NCBI GenBank assembly: GCA_024330215.1
Contig: JANDLU010000014.1
Span: 1 to 55,558, forward strand
Length of the DNA: 55,558 nucleotides
Source: Candidatus Gaiellasilicea maunaloa
GTDB taxonomy: Bacteria; Actinomycetota; Thermoleophilia; Gaiellales; Gaiellaceae
Direction of reading: 5' to 3'
Shown here: piece by piece, positions 24,274 to 31,773 of the stretch
How the letters are laid out: each line of letters starts with the position of its first letter
Numbering within the stretch: position 1 is the stretch's first letter
Program-made: the position numbers and the translations under genes
The notes under the pieces: model-generated
Seen by the model: only the letters and a program-made list of their open reading frames with translations
Told to the model about the DNA's origin: nothing
The model's database searches: none

Positions 24274-25329
24274 TCAGTCGACGTCGTCGAGCTTGATCTG
24301 CTCATCCAGCTCGATCGCGCGGCAGAGGCGGCGGCCCAGGATTCGCTCGACCTCCGAAGCGGGAAGGCCGCCGCGTGCCGGCCGCTTGAAAGCTAGATCG
24401 GCAGCCTCGAGCACGTGGTGCTCGGGGAGAGCGCGCGCCGCCACGACCGCCTGCAGCGCCCAGTCGCGCGCGGCCGTGATCCGCTCGTCGTCTTCGGGTG
24501 GCGGCCTGAGCGCGCGCTCGAGCTCGCGGATCTGTCTCGTCATCTCCGCGAACTCGCGCGGCTCGAGCGCGCCCGGGTTGTCCAGCGAGCGCGGGTCGGT
24601 CTTGTCGAAGGTCAGATGCTTCTCGACCGCGCGGGCACCAAGCGCAACCGCCGCGAGCGGGATGTGCCAACCGACGGTGTGATCGGAGATGCCGATCGGA
24701 ACGTCGAGCAACTCGGCCAACCGCGGGATCCGGTCGAGCGCGGCGAGCTCCGGGGGCGTCGGGTAGACGCTGACCGTGTGAAAGGCGATCACCTCGGGGG
24801 CGCCCGCTTCGCGGAGAAGCTCGACCGCACGCCGAGCCTCGTCGTCATCCTGCAGCCCGAACGCGATCATCACAGGCTTACGGGCGGCGGCCACGCGCCG
24901 AAGGAAGCGCCAGTTGCTCGCCTCGCCCGAGCCGATCTTCAGGCACGGAGCGTCGAGCTCGTCGGCGAGGAAGTCCAGCGACGCATCGTCGTGCGGAGTC
25001 GCGAAGAACAGGAGGCCGCGCCCGACCGCGCGCTCCTGGAGAGCCAGCAGCTCGGCTTCCGAGAGCTCTCTCGAGGCCATCCGGTCGAACCAGTTCCAGC
25101 CGAGCTCGCCACTCAACCGCTCGGCGACGGGCTTGCTGATCAGGTTTTCGGTCTTCCACGCCTGGAACTTCACGGCGTCCGAGCCGCTGTCGCCGGCAAC
25201 ATCGACCTGCCGGGCGGCGAGCGCGGGATCGCCGTAGTTGGTGACCCCGGCCTCGCAGATGACGACGACACGGTCGCGCATGATCGAACCGAGAAGGTCG
25301 CCGTCCAATGGGACACGTTCGCCGCTCAA
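24274..25329 (-). CDS. neuB: NeuB-family nonulosonic acid synthase (copy 2)
   Basis: The 351-residue protein has the NeuB pattern: VVICEAGVTNYGDPALAARQV (~21-41), DAVKFQAWKTENLIS, LKIGSGEASNWRFLRRV (~132), GISDHTVGWHIPLAAVALGARAVEKHLTF (starting ~221; intact SDHTxG metal loop) and a C-terminal SAF domain (VVAARALPEHHVLEAADL). TTG 25329 overlaps the preceding stop (TTGA); ATG 25281 is an alternative 16 codons later. It is the last gene of the minus operon sqdB-neuA-neuB. It should make the keto acid activated by the CMP-synthetase just upstream. Confidence 0.85.
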   Translation of the reverse strand: MSGERVPLDGDLLGSIMRDRVVVICEAGVTNYGDPALAARQVDVAGDSGSDAVKFQAWKTENLISKPVAERLSGELGWNWFDRMASRELSEAELLALQERAVGRGLLFFATPHDDASLDFLADELDAPCLKIGSGEASNWRFLRRVAAARKPVMIAFGLQDDDEARRAVELLREAGAPEVIAFHTVSVYPTPPELAALDRIPRLAELLDVPIGISDHTVGWHIPLAAVALGARAVEKHLTFDKTDPRSLDNPGALEPREFAEMTRQIRELERALRPPPEDDERITAARDWALQAVVAARALPEHHVLEAADLAFKRPARGGLPASEVERILGRRLCRAIELDEQIKLDDVD

Positions 25330-26108
25330 CTGCGACCCTTGCCGCCCTTCGACGTCTGCGAGTTGCTCAGTGCACCCGCCGCGACGAGCGCCTCCGCAAC
25401 GAGCCAGTCGTCGGGCGTATCGAGACTATGCGCCGAGACGGCGTCGATCTCGAGACAGACGCGGCGACCGACCTCGATCTGGCGCTTCGCTCGGAAGGCG
25501 TCGGACCGGAACCAGTAGAGGTTCCCCATCGCCCAGCGCGGCGGGTCGTCCTGGCGCCTCGTATGCGCGTAGTGCGCGCTCTCGTCGGCGTACTCGATCC
25601 AGCCCTCGTCGTCCCGGATCCGCACGTGGTAGGGATGGAACTTCCGGGGTACCTCCACGACGGTGATGGCCGAGTCTGCGCCGCGGTCGCTCATGAGCTC
25701 GAGCGTTTCCCGAATCTGCTCCGGGCGAACGAACGGCTCGGTCGGCTGGATCAGCAGCACGTACTCGGGGTGGTAGCCCTCGTGCTCGTCGAGCCATTCA
25801 AGTGCGTGCTCGATCACGTCGATGGAAGGGGTTTCGTCGCGGGCGAGCTGCGCCGGGCGGAGGAAGGGAACGTCGGCGCCCGCGGCTCGCGCGACAGCGG
25901 CGATCTCCTCGTCGTCCGTTGTCACGCAGGTGCGGTCGACGACGCCGCTCGCCTCGATTGCCTTCAGCCCATACTCGATCAGCGGCTTGCCGGCCAGCGG
26001 CTTGACGTTCTTCCGCGGAATCCCCTTGGAGCCTCCGCGGGCCGTGACGAGCGCGAGCTTCGAGCGAGCCGGCAGGGTGTCGGATCGTGCGTGAGCGAGG
26101 TCGCTCAG
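25326..26108 (-). CDS. neuA: CMP-nonulosonic acid synthetase (copy 2), probable CTG start
   Basis: The 260-residue protein contains LALVTARGGSKGIPRKNVKPLAGKPLIEY (CTP loop, starting ~19), CVTTDDEEIAAVARAAGADV, LLIQPTEPFVRPEQIRETLE and SAITVVEVP, all typical of NeuA-type cytidylyltransferases. No ATG, GTG or TTG exists between the sqdB stop and the CTP loop. CTG 26108 overlaps the sqdB stop as CTGA and gives a normal-length enzyme, so a coupled CTG start is likely. It sits between sqdB and neuB. Confidence 0.8.
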   Translation of the reverse strand: MSDLAHARSDTLPARSKLALVTARGGSKGIPRKNVKPLAGKPLIEYGLKAIEASGVVDRTCVTTDDEEIAAVARAAGADVPFLRPAQLARDETPSIDVIEHALEWLDEHEGYHPEYVLLIQPTEPFVRPEQIRETLELMSDRGADSAITVVEVPRKFHPYHVRIRDDEGWIEYADESAHYAHTRRQDDPPRWAMGNLYWFRSDAFRAKRQIEVGRRVCLEIDAVSAHSLDTPDDWLVAEALVAAGALSNSQTSKGGKGRS

Positions 26109-27283
26109 CGCGTCGGCGCCGGCACATCTGCGTGACGCCAGCGCACCGTCGGGAGAAGGGTCGCGCGGTCGATCGAGTCGGCGTGCCGCGCAACCCGGGA
26201 GAGAATGTCCTCGACGAGCTCCTCCGAGAGCAGCCGCGGCGTCAGGCCGAGCGCGAGCAACGCGTCGTTGCGCGGGTTGTAGTAGTGCTCCTCGGCCTCC
26301 ACGCGCGGGTTGTCGATGTGCGCGATCTGGGCGTCCATCCCGAGATGTTTCGCGGCGGCGACGACCATCTCCGCAAGCTCGAGCACGCTGAACACCTCGG
26401 TGAACTGGTTGAAGACGCGAAACTCGCCCTTGTCCGCAGGATTCTCGACCGCCAGGCGCACGCACTGGAGTGTGTCGCGGATGTTCAGGAACCCTCGCCG
26501 CTGGCCGCCGGCACCGTAGACCGTCAGCGGCTCGCCGACGACGGCCTGGACGCAGTAGCGGTTGAGCACGGTGCCGAAGACGGCGTCATAGTGGAACGAC
26601 GTGTGGAGATCGGGATGGAGCTCGGTCTCGTCGGTCGTTATCCCGTAGACGACCCCTTGATTCAGGTCGGTGCAGCGCGTTCCCCAAACCCGGCACGCGA
26701 AGTGGATGTTGTGCGAGTCGTGCACCTTGGAGAGGTGGTAGAAGCTGCCCGGGAGCTTCGGGAAGGGCAGCCGATCCTTGCGCCCGTTCAACTCGACGTC
26801 GAGCCAGCCCTCTTCGATGTCGATGTTGGGCGTTCCGTACTCGCCCATTGTCCCGAGCTTCACGAGATGCGCGTCCGGAACGTGCTTCTGCATCGCGTGC
26901 AGGACGTTCAGGTTCCCGATCACATTGTTGCGCTGGGTGTACACCGCGTGATCGCGACCGGCCATCGAGTAGGGAGCCGACGGCTGCTCCGCGTAGTGGA
27001 TGACGGCTTCCGGCTCGAAGTCGCCGAACGTGTCGTAGACGAAGCGGTGGTTCTCGGCGATGTCGCCGACGGCGACCCCGATCTCCTTGCCCGTCACCTC
27101 CTCCCACAGTCGCACGCGGTGCCGTAGCGTCGGCAGCGCCTGCAGCGGAATGCTGTCGATCTCGGCCTCCCACTGCCGTTTCGCGAGGTTGTCGACGACG
27201 AGAATCTCGTGGCCGAGCTGGGAGAAGTACATCGCGGTCGGCCATCCGAGATAGCCGTCGCCGCCGAGGACGAGAATTCGCAT
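26105..27283 (-). CDS. sqdB: UDP-sulfoquinovose synthase
   Basis: The 392-residue protein is an extended SDR matching SQD1/SqdB. It makes UDP-sulfoquinovose from UDP-glucose and sulfite. Recognised blocks are LVLGGDGYLGWPTA (NAD loop), EQPSAPYSM, LVKLGTMGEYGTPNIDIEEG, FYHLSKVHDSHNI, TDLNQGVVYG, LTVYGAGGQRRG and EFRVFNQFTE. The catalytic Thr145, Tyr182 and Lys186 fall at the residue numbers used for plant SQD1. Start ATG 27283 has TACAGT 8 bases upstream. It leads an operon with CMP-nonulosonate synthetase and NeuB. No dedicated SqdX/SQD2 lipid transferase is recognisable, so the sulfo-sugar may go into a glycan rather than, or as well as, the lipid SQDG. Confidence 0.9.
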   Translation of the reverse strand: MRILVLGGDGYLGWPTAMYFSQLGHEILVVDNLAKRQWEAEIDSIPLQALPTLRHRVRLWEEVTGKEIGVAVGDIAENHRFVYDTFGDFEPEAVIHYAEQPSAPYSMAGRDHAVYTQRNNVIGNLNVLHAMQKHVPDAHLVKLGTMGEYGTPNIDIEEGWLDVELNGRKDRLPFPKLPGSFYHLSKVHDSHNIHFACRVWGTRCTDLNQGVVYGITTDETELHPDLHTSFHYDAVFGTVLNRYCVQAVVGEPLTVYGAGGQRRGFLNIRDTLQCVRLAVENPADKGEFRVFNQFTEVFSVLELAEMVVAAAKHLGMDAQIAHIDNPRVEAEEHYYNPRNDALLALGLTPRLLSEELVEDILSRVARHADSIDRATLLPTVRWRHADVPAPTR

Positions 27284-27291
27284 GGTGCGGG

Positions 27292-27297
27292 ACTGTA
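27292..27297 (-). promoter_or_regulatory. -10 box of the sqdB operon
   Basis: TACAGT on the minus strand, 8 bases before the sqdB ATG. Confidence 0.45.
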
Positions 27298-27369
27298 GCG
27301 AAAGCAATCGGACGTGGCGACAGCACGCCGGAAGCCAACTGGCCGCATGAGTTCGACGGTCGACGATGG

Positions 27370-27424
27370 TACGGTGACCGCGTCGGAGGGCGCGCGCCGA
27401 GCGCCTCTCTTGCGCGGAGAGGAA
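27370..27424 (+). promoter_or_regulatory. Leader of the ABC permease gene with sequestered ribosome site
   Basis: This gene has a real leader, unlike most here. A TACGGT box (27370-27375) may be the -10. The Shine-Dalgarno GGAGAGGAA (27416-27424) lies 7 bases from ATG 27432. CCTCTC (27404-27409) is complementary to GAGAGG (27417-27422), so the ribosome site can be paired in a 6-bp hairpin. Regulation is inference. Confidence 0.4.
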
Positions 27425-27431
27425 CCGATCG

Positions 27432-28322
27432 ATGGCGATAGAGGAGCTCCAGTCGGCACGCGAGACGCCCAACCGGCAGCAGGAGCAGCCGACCATCCGC
27501 GTGCTCGAGAGCAGGCGTCCCGGCATCCTCAATGCGCTCGGCGAGCTCTGGCGCTACCGGCGTTTCATCCTCTATTTCGGTAGGCGCTTCCTCACCAAGC
27601 GCTACGCCAGAACGTGGCTCGGACTGCTCTGGCTTCCGCTCCGGCCGATCCTGAACGTCTCGACGAAACTCCTCGTCTTCGGCGGCATCGTCGGCCTCAC
27701 CGCAGGCAACACGCCGTATCCGGTCTTCTTCCTGCTGCTCTCGGCTGCCTGGGTCCTCTTCAGTGAAAGCGCTCTGTGGTCGGCACGCAGCCTGGACATG
27801 AACCGTGGCCTCTTGAGGGAGGTACACATCCCGCGGCTCGTCGTGATCGTCTCCGCGATCGTCCCCAGCACGATCGACTTCCTGATCAGCCTCGGGCTCG
27901 GGGTCCTCGCTCTCGGCTACTACTACGCCCGCGTTCAGACCCTCTACCTGGAGCTGACGTGGTGGTCGCCGCTCTCGATCGGCGCGGCTCTGATTCTCCT
28001 GGCGCTCCTCGGCATCGGTGTCGGGCTCGTCACCGCCTCGGCAGGGGCGAGGGCCCGCGATATCCGCTTCGGCCTGACGTACGGCCTCGGATTCGCCTAT
28101 TTCCTGACGCCCGTGATCTATCCCTTCGAGGCGATCCCGGATGCGTACAAGCCTCTTGCGCAGCTGAACCCGGTGACGGGGGCGCTCGAGATCTTCAAGC
28201 TCGGCCTCTTCCCGAACGAGGAGGTGAGCCCGAAGGCGATCCTCGTCACCATCGCGGCCGTCTTCGCTCTCTGGCTTCCCGGGCTGTGGCTGTTCCAGCG
28301 TCGGGAGGTGCGGGACTGGTGA
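27432..28322 (+). CDS. wzm: ABC-2 type polysaccharide exporter permease (Wzm-like)
   Basis: The 296-residue protein has six likely membrane helices and an amphipathic N-terminal region (LWRYRRFILYFGRRFLTKRYARTWLGLLW; start ~39), typical of Wzm/TagG permeases that move lipid-linked glycans across the cytoplasmic membrane. LLREVHIPRLVVIVSAIVP and TPVIYPFEAIP are conserved in the family. It overlaps the next gene by GTGA. The only partner ATPase in the window is that next gene, which lacks the catalytic motifs. Confidence 0.85.
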   Translation: MAIEELQSARETPNRQQEQPTIRVLESRRPGILNALGELWRYRRFILYFGRRFLTKRYARTWLGLLWLPLRPILNVSTKLLVFGGIVGLTAGNTPYPVFFLLLSAAWVLFSESALWSARSLDMNRGLLREVHIPRLVVIVSAIVPSTIDFLISLGLGVLALGYYYARVQTLYLELTWWSPLSIGAALILLALLGIGVGLVTASAGARARDIRFGLTYGLGFAYFLTPVIYPFEAIPDAYKPLAQLNPVTGALEIFKLGLFPNEEVSPKAILVTIAAVFALWLPGLWLFQRREVRDW

Positions 28323-29725
28323 CGCCCGTGATCGGCTCGAGCCGGCCGGGCGCGCACCCTCTTTTTCTTCGCGACGAGGCGCTGGCGCTCTCGGTCGAGA
28401 GGATCTCGAAGACGTACAGCAGCGTCCACGAGCAGCGGTACACGCCGACGATCTCCCTCTTCGCGCTCCTGCGCGAGCGTCGGGCGGGCGACGCATTCGT
28501 CCTGCTGCCCGAGCTCGCCGGGGATACCGACGACGACGAGGAGGAGGATGAGGGTCCGCTGGGCCCCGCAGGCGAGGGCGAGGAGTCCAATCTCAGCGAC
28601 GTCAGCTTCGAGGTCCGGCGAGGTGAGGCGCTGTGGGTGGTCGCAGATCCGCATCCGCCCGCGCTCACCCTGGCGCGTGTGATCTGCGGGATGACCGCCC
28701 CCACGTCCGGCAGGGTCGTCGTGCGCGGCCGGGTCGCACCGAGCGTGGAGCTCGCACGAGCGCTCACGACGCAGGCGAAGACACCGAGAGCGGTCGCGCG
28801 AGAACTCGCTTCGCTCGTCGGCCCTGGGCGCCGTCGGCACAGCGCCTACGTGGAGGCCGCGCTCGACCTGGCGCTAGGCCGGCCGTGGGCCGCGGCACCC
28901 ACGACCCGCGCGCCACGCCAGATCTTGACTCGGGTCGCCCTGGCTGCCGCGCTCGATCCCTTCTCCGAGGTACTCGTTGTGGATCGGTTTCCCGGCGTGG
29001 GAGAACCCGACTTCCGGGAGCGGTGCCTCGAGCGCGTGCGCGAGCGGCTCTCTGCCGGCGCCGCCGTTGTCGTCACCAGCGACGACGCGGACCTCGTCGC
29101 GCTCTGCGGCCGAGCGATCCGGCTGCAGGGCGGTACGGTCGCCCCGCCGGAGGTCCAGACCGAACCGACCGAGCCGGATCACGGTGAGTCGTCCCTACCC
29201 GAACCCCCCGCGGCAGAGAAGACAAGACCCGAAGCCAAGAACGTCAGAGTCCAGCCTGTCCTGCGCGCGTTCAACGAGCTGGCCGCAATCCTCGCCGCCA
29301 CACCCGTCGATCGGAAGGGATACCCGGTCGAGCTCGTTCGCGCCGAGGAGGAGCTCCGTGTCCGCCTCGACTTCGAGACCGCGCAAAGCGCCGAGGTGAC
29401 GGTGGTGGTCCGGCTCGTGGGCGATGCGACGATCAACTTCGTGAACGAGAAGGTCATGCTCGAGGAGGGCGCACACGTCGCGCTGCTGCGCTTGCCGGCG
29501 GGAACGATCGCGGCGGGCGAGTACGACGTCGCGGTTGGCGTCGTCCTCGAGCAGCCCGGACTTCGCTCGAAGGTCGGCCGGAAGCGTGCCGCCCAGGTCC
29601 GCATCGACGACGACGCCGACGGCCACGCGCTCGTCGCTCAGTCCGGAATGCTTCCTCCCGGTGGCGGAGCCGACGCTTCGGCCGAGGCGGAGTGGTCGAT
29701 CGAGTCGCTCCCCGCTCGGGGCTAG
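28319..29725 (+). CDS. Degenerate Wzt-like ABC protein (pseudo-ATPase) with C-terminal Ig-like domain
   Basis: The 468-residue protein aligns by eye with Wzt: NLSDVSFEVRRGEALWVVA then TAPTSGRVVVRGRVAPSVEL. Where Walker A should be it reads VVADPHPPALTLARV (~106-120), with no G-K-S/T. The signature position reads TTRAPRQILTRVALAAAL, Walker B is LVVDRFPGVGE with Arg in place of the catalytic Glu (~222), and the H-loop histidine is absent (VVVTSDDADLV). An acidic insert (DTDDDEEEDEG) sits near residue 73. Residues ~310-455 form the beta-rich carbohydrate-binding type domain of Wzt proteins. It probably binds glycan or the permease rather than hydrolysing ATP. Confidence 0.75.
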   Translation: MTPVIGSSRPGAHPLFLRDEALALSVERISKTYSSVHEQRYTPTISLFALLRERRAGDAFVLLPELAGDTDDDEEEDEGPLGPAGEGEESNLSDVSFEVRRGEALWVVADPHPPALTLARVICGMTAPTSGRVVVRGRVAPSVELARALTTQAKTPRAVARELASLVGPGRRRHSAYVEAALDLALGRPWAAAPTTRAPRQILTRVALAAALDPFSEVLVVDRFPGVGEPDFRERCLERVRERLSAGAAVVVTSDDADLVALCGRAIRLQGGTVAPPEVQTEPTEPDHGESSLPEPPAAEKTRPEAKNVRVQPVLRAFNELAAILAATPVDRKGYPVELVRAEEELRVRLDFETAQSAEVTVVVRLVGDATINFVNEKVMLEEGAHVALLRLPAGTIAAGEYDVAVGVVLEQPGLRSKVGRKRAAQVRIDDDADGHALVAQSGMLPPGGGADASAEAEWSIESLPARG

Positions 29726-30702
29726 CGGAGCAGCCAACGTGCGATCCGGCGCAAGCGCCTGAGTCGCCGGGTCGGGTCGGGCGGACGCGCGGGCTGCGGA
29801 CGGATCCGGCCGTAGGCCAGCAGGGCCTCGATCGCCTCGCCGAGCGGCTCGGCTCGAAGACCCAACTCGCGAGGCGTCCTCCGCCCGATGCACACCAGTC
29901 GCTTCAGCGCCTGAGGCCGGGGATCCAGCTCCTGCCAGGCCGGGTCGTTCGAGTGGGCGAGGAGCTCGAACCCTGCGAGCGCGAACAGACACTCGACCGC
30001 TATGGGCGTGAAGGAGCTGATGTGCTTGTCGCTCGCGACGTAGTCGATGTCCAGGTGGTCGGCGACCCGCGCGAAGTTTGGCACCGAGAGATAGATCAAC
30101 CCGTCCAGGGTCGTTGCGGCGGCGAGACGCGTCAGCGTCGCGAGCGGGTCGACCAGATGCTCGAGGACATGGTGCGCGACCACGAGCTCGAACGTCGGCT
30201 CCGCCGGTACCTCCGTCAAGATGCGATGGCGCTCTCCAGCCGCCGCGGCGGCCGTGACTCCCGGCTCGATCCCAGCCGTCTTCCACCCGTCCTCGGCAAG
30301 AACGTCGAGCCAGGCGCCGATGCCGCAGCCGAAATCGAGAGCTCGGCGGCCCGTGCTTCCGGGGAGCGATGCGTTCGCTGCGAGCAACCCGTAGTCGCGA
30401 CGGTTGCTGATCCGCTTTCGCGCGACCTTGCGAGCGAGCTTCGCGGCGTCGGTGGCAATCCGCCGATCCCACCCCTGCCCCTGCGACCCGTAGTACGCAT
30501 CGAGCTCCACCTCCGTGGGCGACGGGTGCGAGAAGGCAAGACCGCAGCGGCCGCAGCCGTAGAGCGCGAGATTCAACTGGGGCGTCACGCGCGGTTTGTT
30601 GTGGTTGACCGGGTAGAGATGCAGAGGCCGGAGCCTTGGGTCGCGGCACGCCGCGCAGCCGGCCGGAGGCGCGAGCAGCGGGAAGAAGAGCGTCGGTTCC
30701 AC
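29722..30702 (-). CDS. SAM methyltransferase with N-terminal zinc-ribbon-like Cys pairs
   Basis: The 326-residue protein has two CxxC pairs (CAAC ~16-19, CGRC ~50-53), a probable zinc site as in C-methyltransferases of glycan loci. A Methyltransf_23-like domain follows: RALDFGCGIGAWLDVLAEDGWKTAGIEPG (start ~118), FELVVAHHVLEHLVDPLATL (~170). The C-terminus is basic. GTG 30702 has TAGCCT 6 bases upstream. Its 3' end overlaps the pseudo-ATPase gene by 4 bases, convergently. The substrate is probably a nucleotide sugar or the glycan. Confidence 0.75.
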   Translation of the reverse strand: MEPTLFFPLLAPPAGCAACRDPRLRPLHLYPVNHNKPRVTPQLNLALYGCGRCGLAFSHPSPTEVELDAYYGSQGQGWDRRIATDAAKLARKVARKRISNRRDYGLLAANASLPGSTGRRALDFGCGIGAWLDVLAEDGWKTAGIEPGVTAAAAAGERHRILTEVPAEPTFELVVAHHVLEHLVDPLATLTRLAAATTLDGLIYLSVPNFARVADHLDIDYVASDKHISSFTPIAVECLFALAGFELLAHSNDPAWQELDPRPQALKRLVCIGRRTPRELGLRAEPLGEAIEALLAYGRIRPQPARPPDPTRRLRRLRRIARWLLR

Positions 30703-30750
30703 GGGCCGAGGCTAACGTCTGCCAGGACGGGCCGTGGCTAGAGTGGCCGG
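30703..30750. promoter_or_regulatory. Divergent leaderless promoters of the methyltransferase and third neuB
   Basis: Minus box TAGCCT is at 30714-30709, 6 bases from GTG 30702. Plus box TAGAGT is at 30739-30744, 6 bases from ATG 30751. The spacer is 48 bases. Confidence 0.5.
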
Positions 30751-31773
30751 ATGCAGATCGGGACGCTGAAGGTCGGTCCAGGTGAGCCCGCTCTCGTGAT
30801 CGCAGAGATCGGGAACAACCACGATGGCAGCGTCCACCAGGCCATCCGCATGATCGAGGCGGCCGCAGACGCCGGCGCCGGCGCCGTCAAGTTCCAGACA
30901 CACATCACCGAGGCCGAGATGCACCCGTCGACGCCGACGCCGCCGCATTTCAGCGAGCCGCGATGGGAGTTCAGCAAGCGGATGGAGCTCGACGGCGACG
31001 AGCACGCACTCCTGAAAGAGCGCGCCGAGAGCCTGGGGCTCCTCTTCTTCTCGAGCCCGTTCTCGATCGAGGCGGTCGACATGCTCGAGCAGATCGGAAG
31101 TCCCTGCTACAAGATCGCGTCCGGTGAGGTCACGAACCCGCCGCTCCTGGAGGCCGTCGCGGCGACCGGTAAGCCGGTGCTCCTCTCGACCGGCATGTCG
31201 GGGATCGAGGACATCGAGCGCGCCCTCGGAGTGCTCGAGCAGGGAGGGACGAAGGAGATGCTCGTCCTCCAGTGCACGTCCAGCTACCCAGCGCCACCCG
31301 AGAAGATCAACCTTCGCGCGATGGTCGCGATGGGCGAGCGCTTCGGGCTGCCCTACGGGCTCTCCGACCATACGCCCGATATCCACACCTCGATCGCCGC
31401 CGTCGCGCTCGGGGCCTCTGCGATCGAGAAGCACTTCACCCTCTCGAAGCGCCTTTACGGCCCCGACCACCACGCCTCGCTGACGCCGGAGGAGCTGACG
31501 CGGCTCGTCGACGGAATCGGCCAGGTCGAGGCGGCCCTCGGGTCGACGACCAAGGAGCGCGATCCCGATCTCGATCCTGCGCGCGCGACGTTCGAGAAGA
31601 GCGTCGTCAGCCGCTCCGCGATCGACGTGGGCGCCGAGATTCACCGGGAGATGCTGACAACGAAGCGACCCGGAAACGGGATCCCCGCCGTTCGGCTCGA
31701 GGAGCTCGTCGGCAAACGCGCCGCTCGTCCGATCCCGGCGAACCACGTGCTGGAGACGAGTGACGTTGCCTAA
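30751..31773 (+). CDS. neuB: NeuB-family nonulosonic acid synthase (copy 3)
   Basis: The 340-residue protein is the most canonical NeuB of the three: LVIAEIGNNHDGS (~15-27), AVKFQTHITEAEMH, CYKIASGEVTNPPLL (~122), VLQCTSSYPAPP, YGLSDHTPDIHTSIAAVALGASAIEKHFTL (start ~207; metal loop SDHT), YGPDHHASLTPEE and a C-terminal SAF domain. It condenses PEP with a ManNAc-type sugar. It overlaps the following neuC-like gene by 14 bases, so epimerase and synthase are made together. No dedicated cytidylyltransferase is in this operon. Confidence 0.9.
   Translation: MQIGTLKVGPGEPALVIAEIGNNHDGSVHQAIRMIEAAADAGAGAVKFQTHITEAEMHPSTPTPPHFSEPRWEFSKRMELDGDEHALLKERAESLGLLFFSSPFSIEAVDMLEQIGSPCYKIASGEVTNPPLLEAVAATGKPVLLSTGMSGIEDIERALGVLEQGGTKEMLVLQCTSSYPAPPEKINLRAMVAMGERFGLPYGLSDHTPDIHTSIAAVALGASAIEKHFTLSKRLYGPDHHASLTPEELTRLVDGIGQVEAALGSTTKERDPDLDPARATFEKSVVSRSAIDVGAEIHREMLTTKRPGNGIPAVRLEELVGKRAARPIPANHVLETSDVA

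Noticed and set aside
28319-29725. Functional Wzt ATPase
   Set aside because: All ATP-binding and hydrolysis motifs are absent on direct reading, so it was not annotated as an ATPase.
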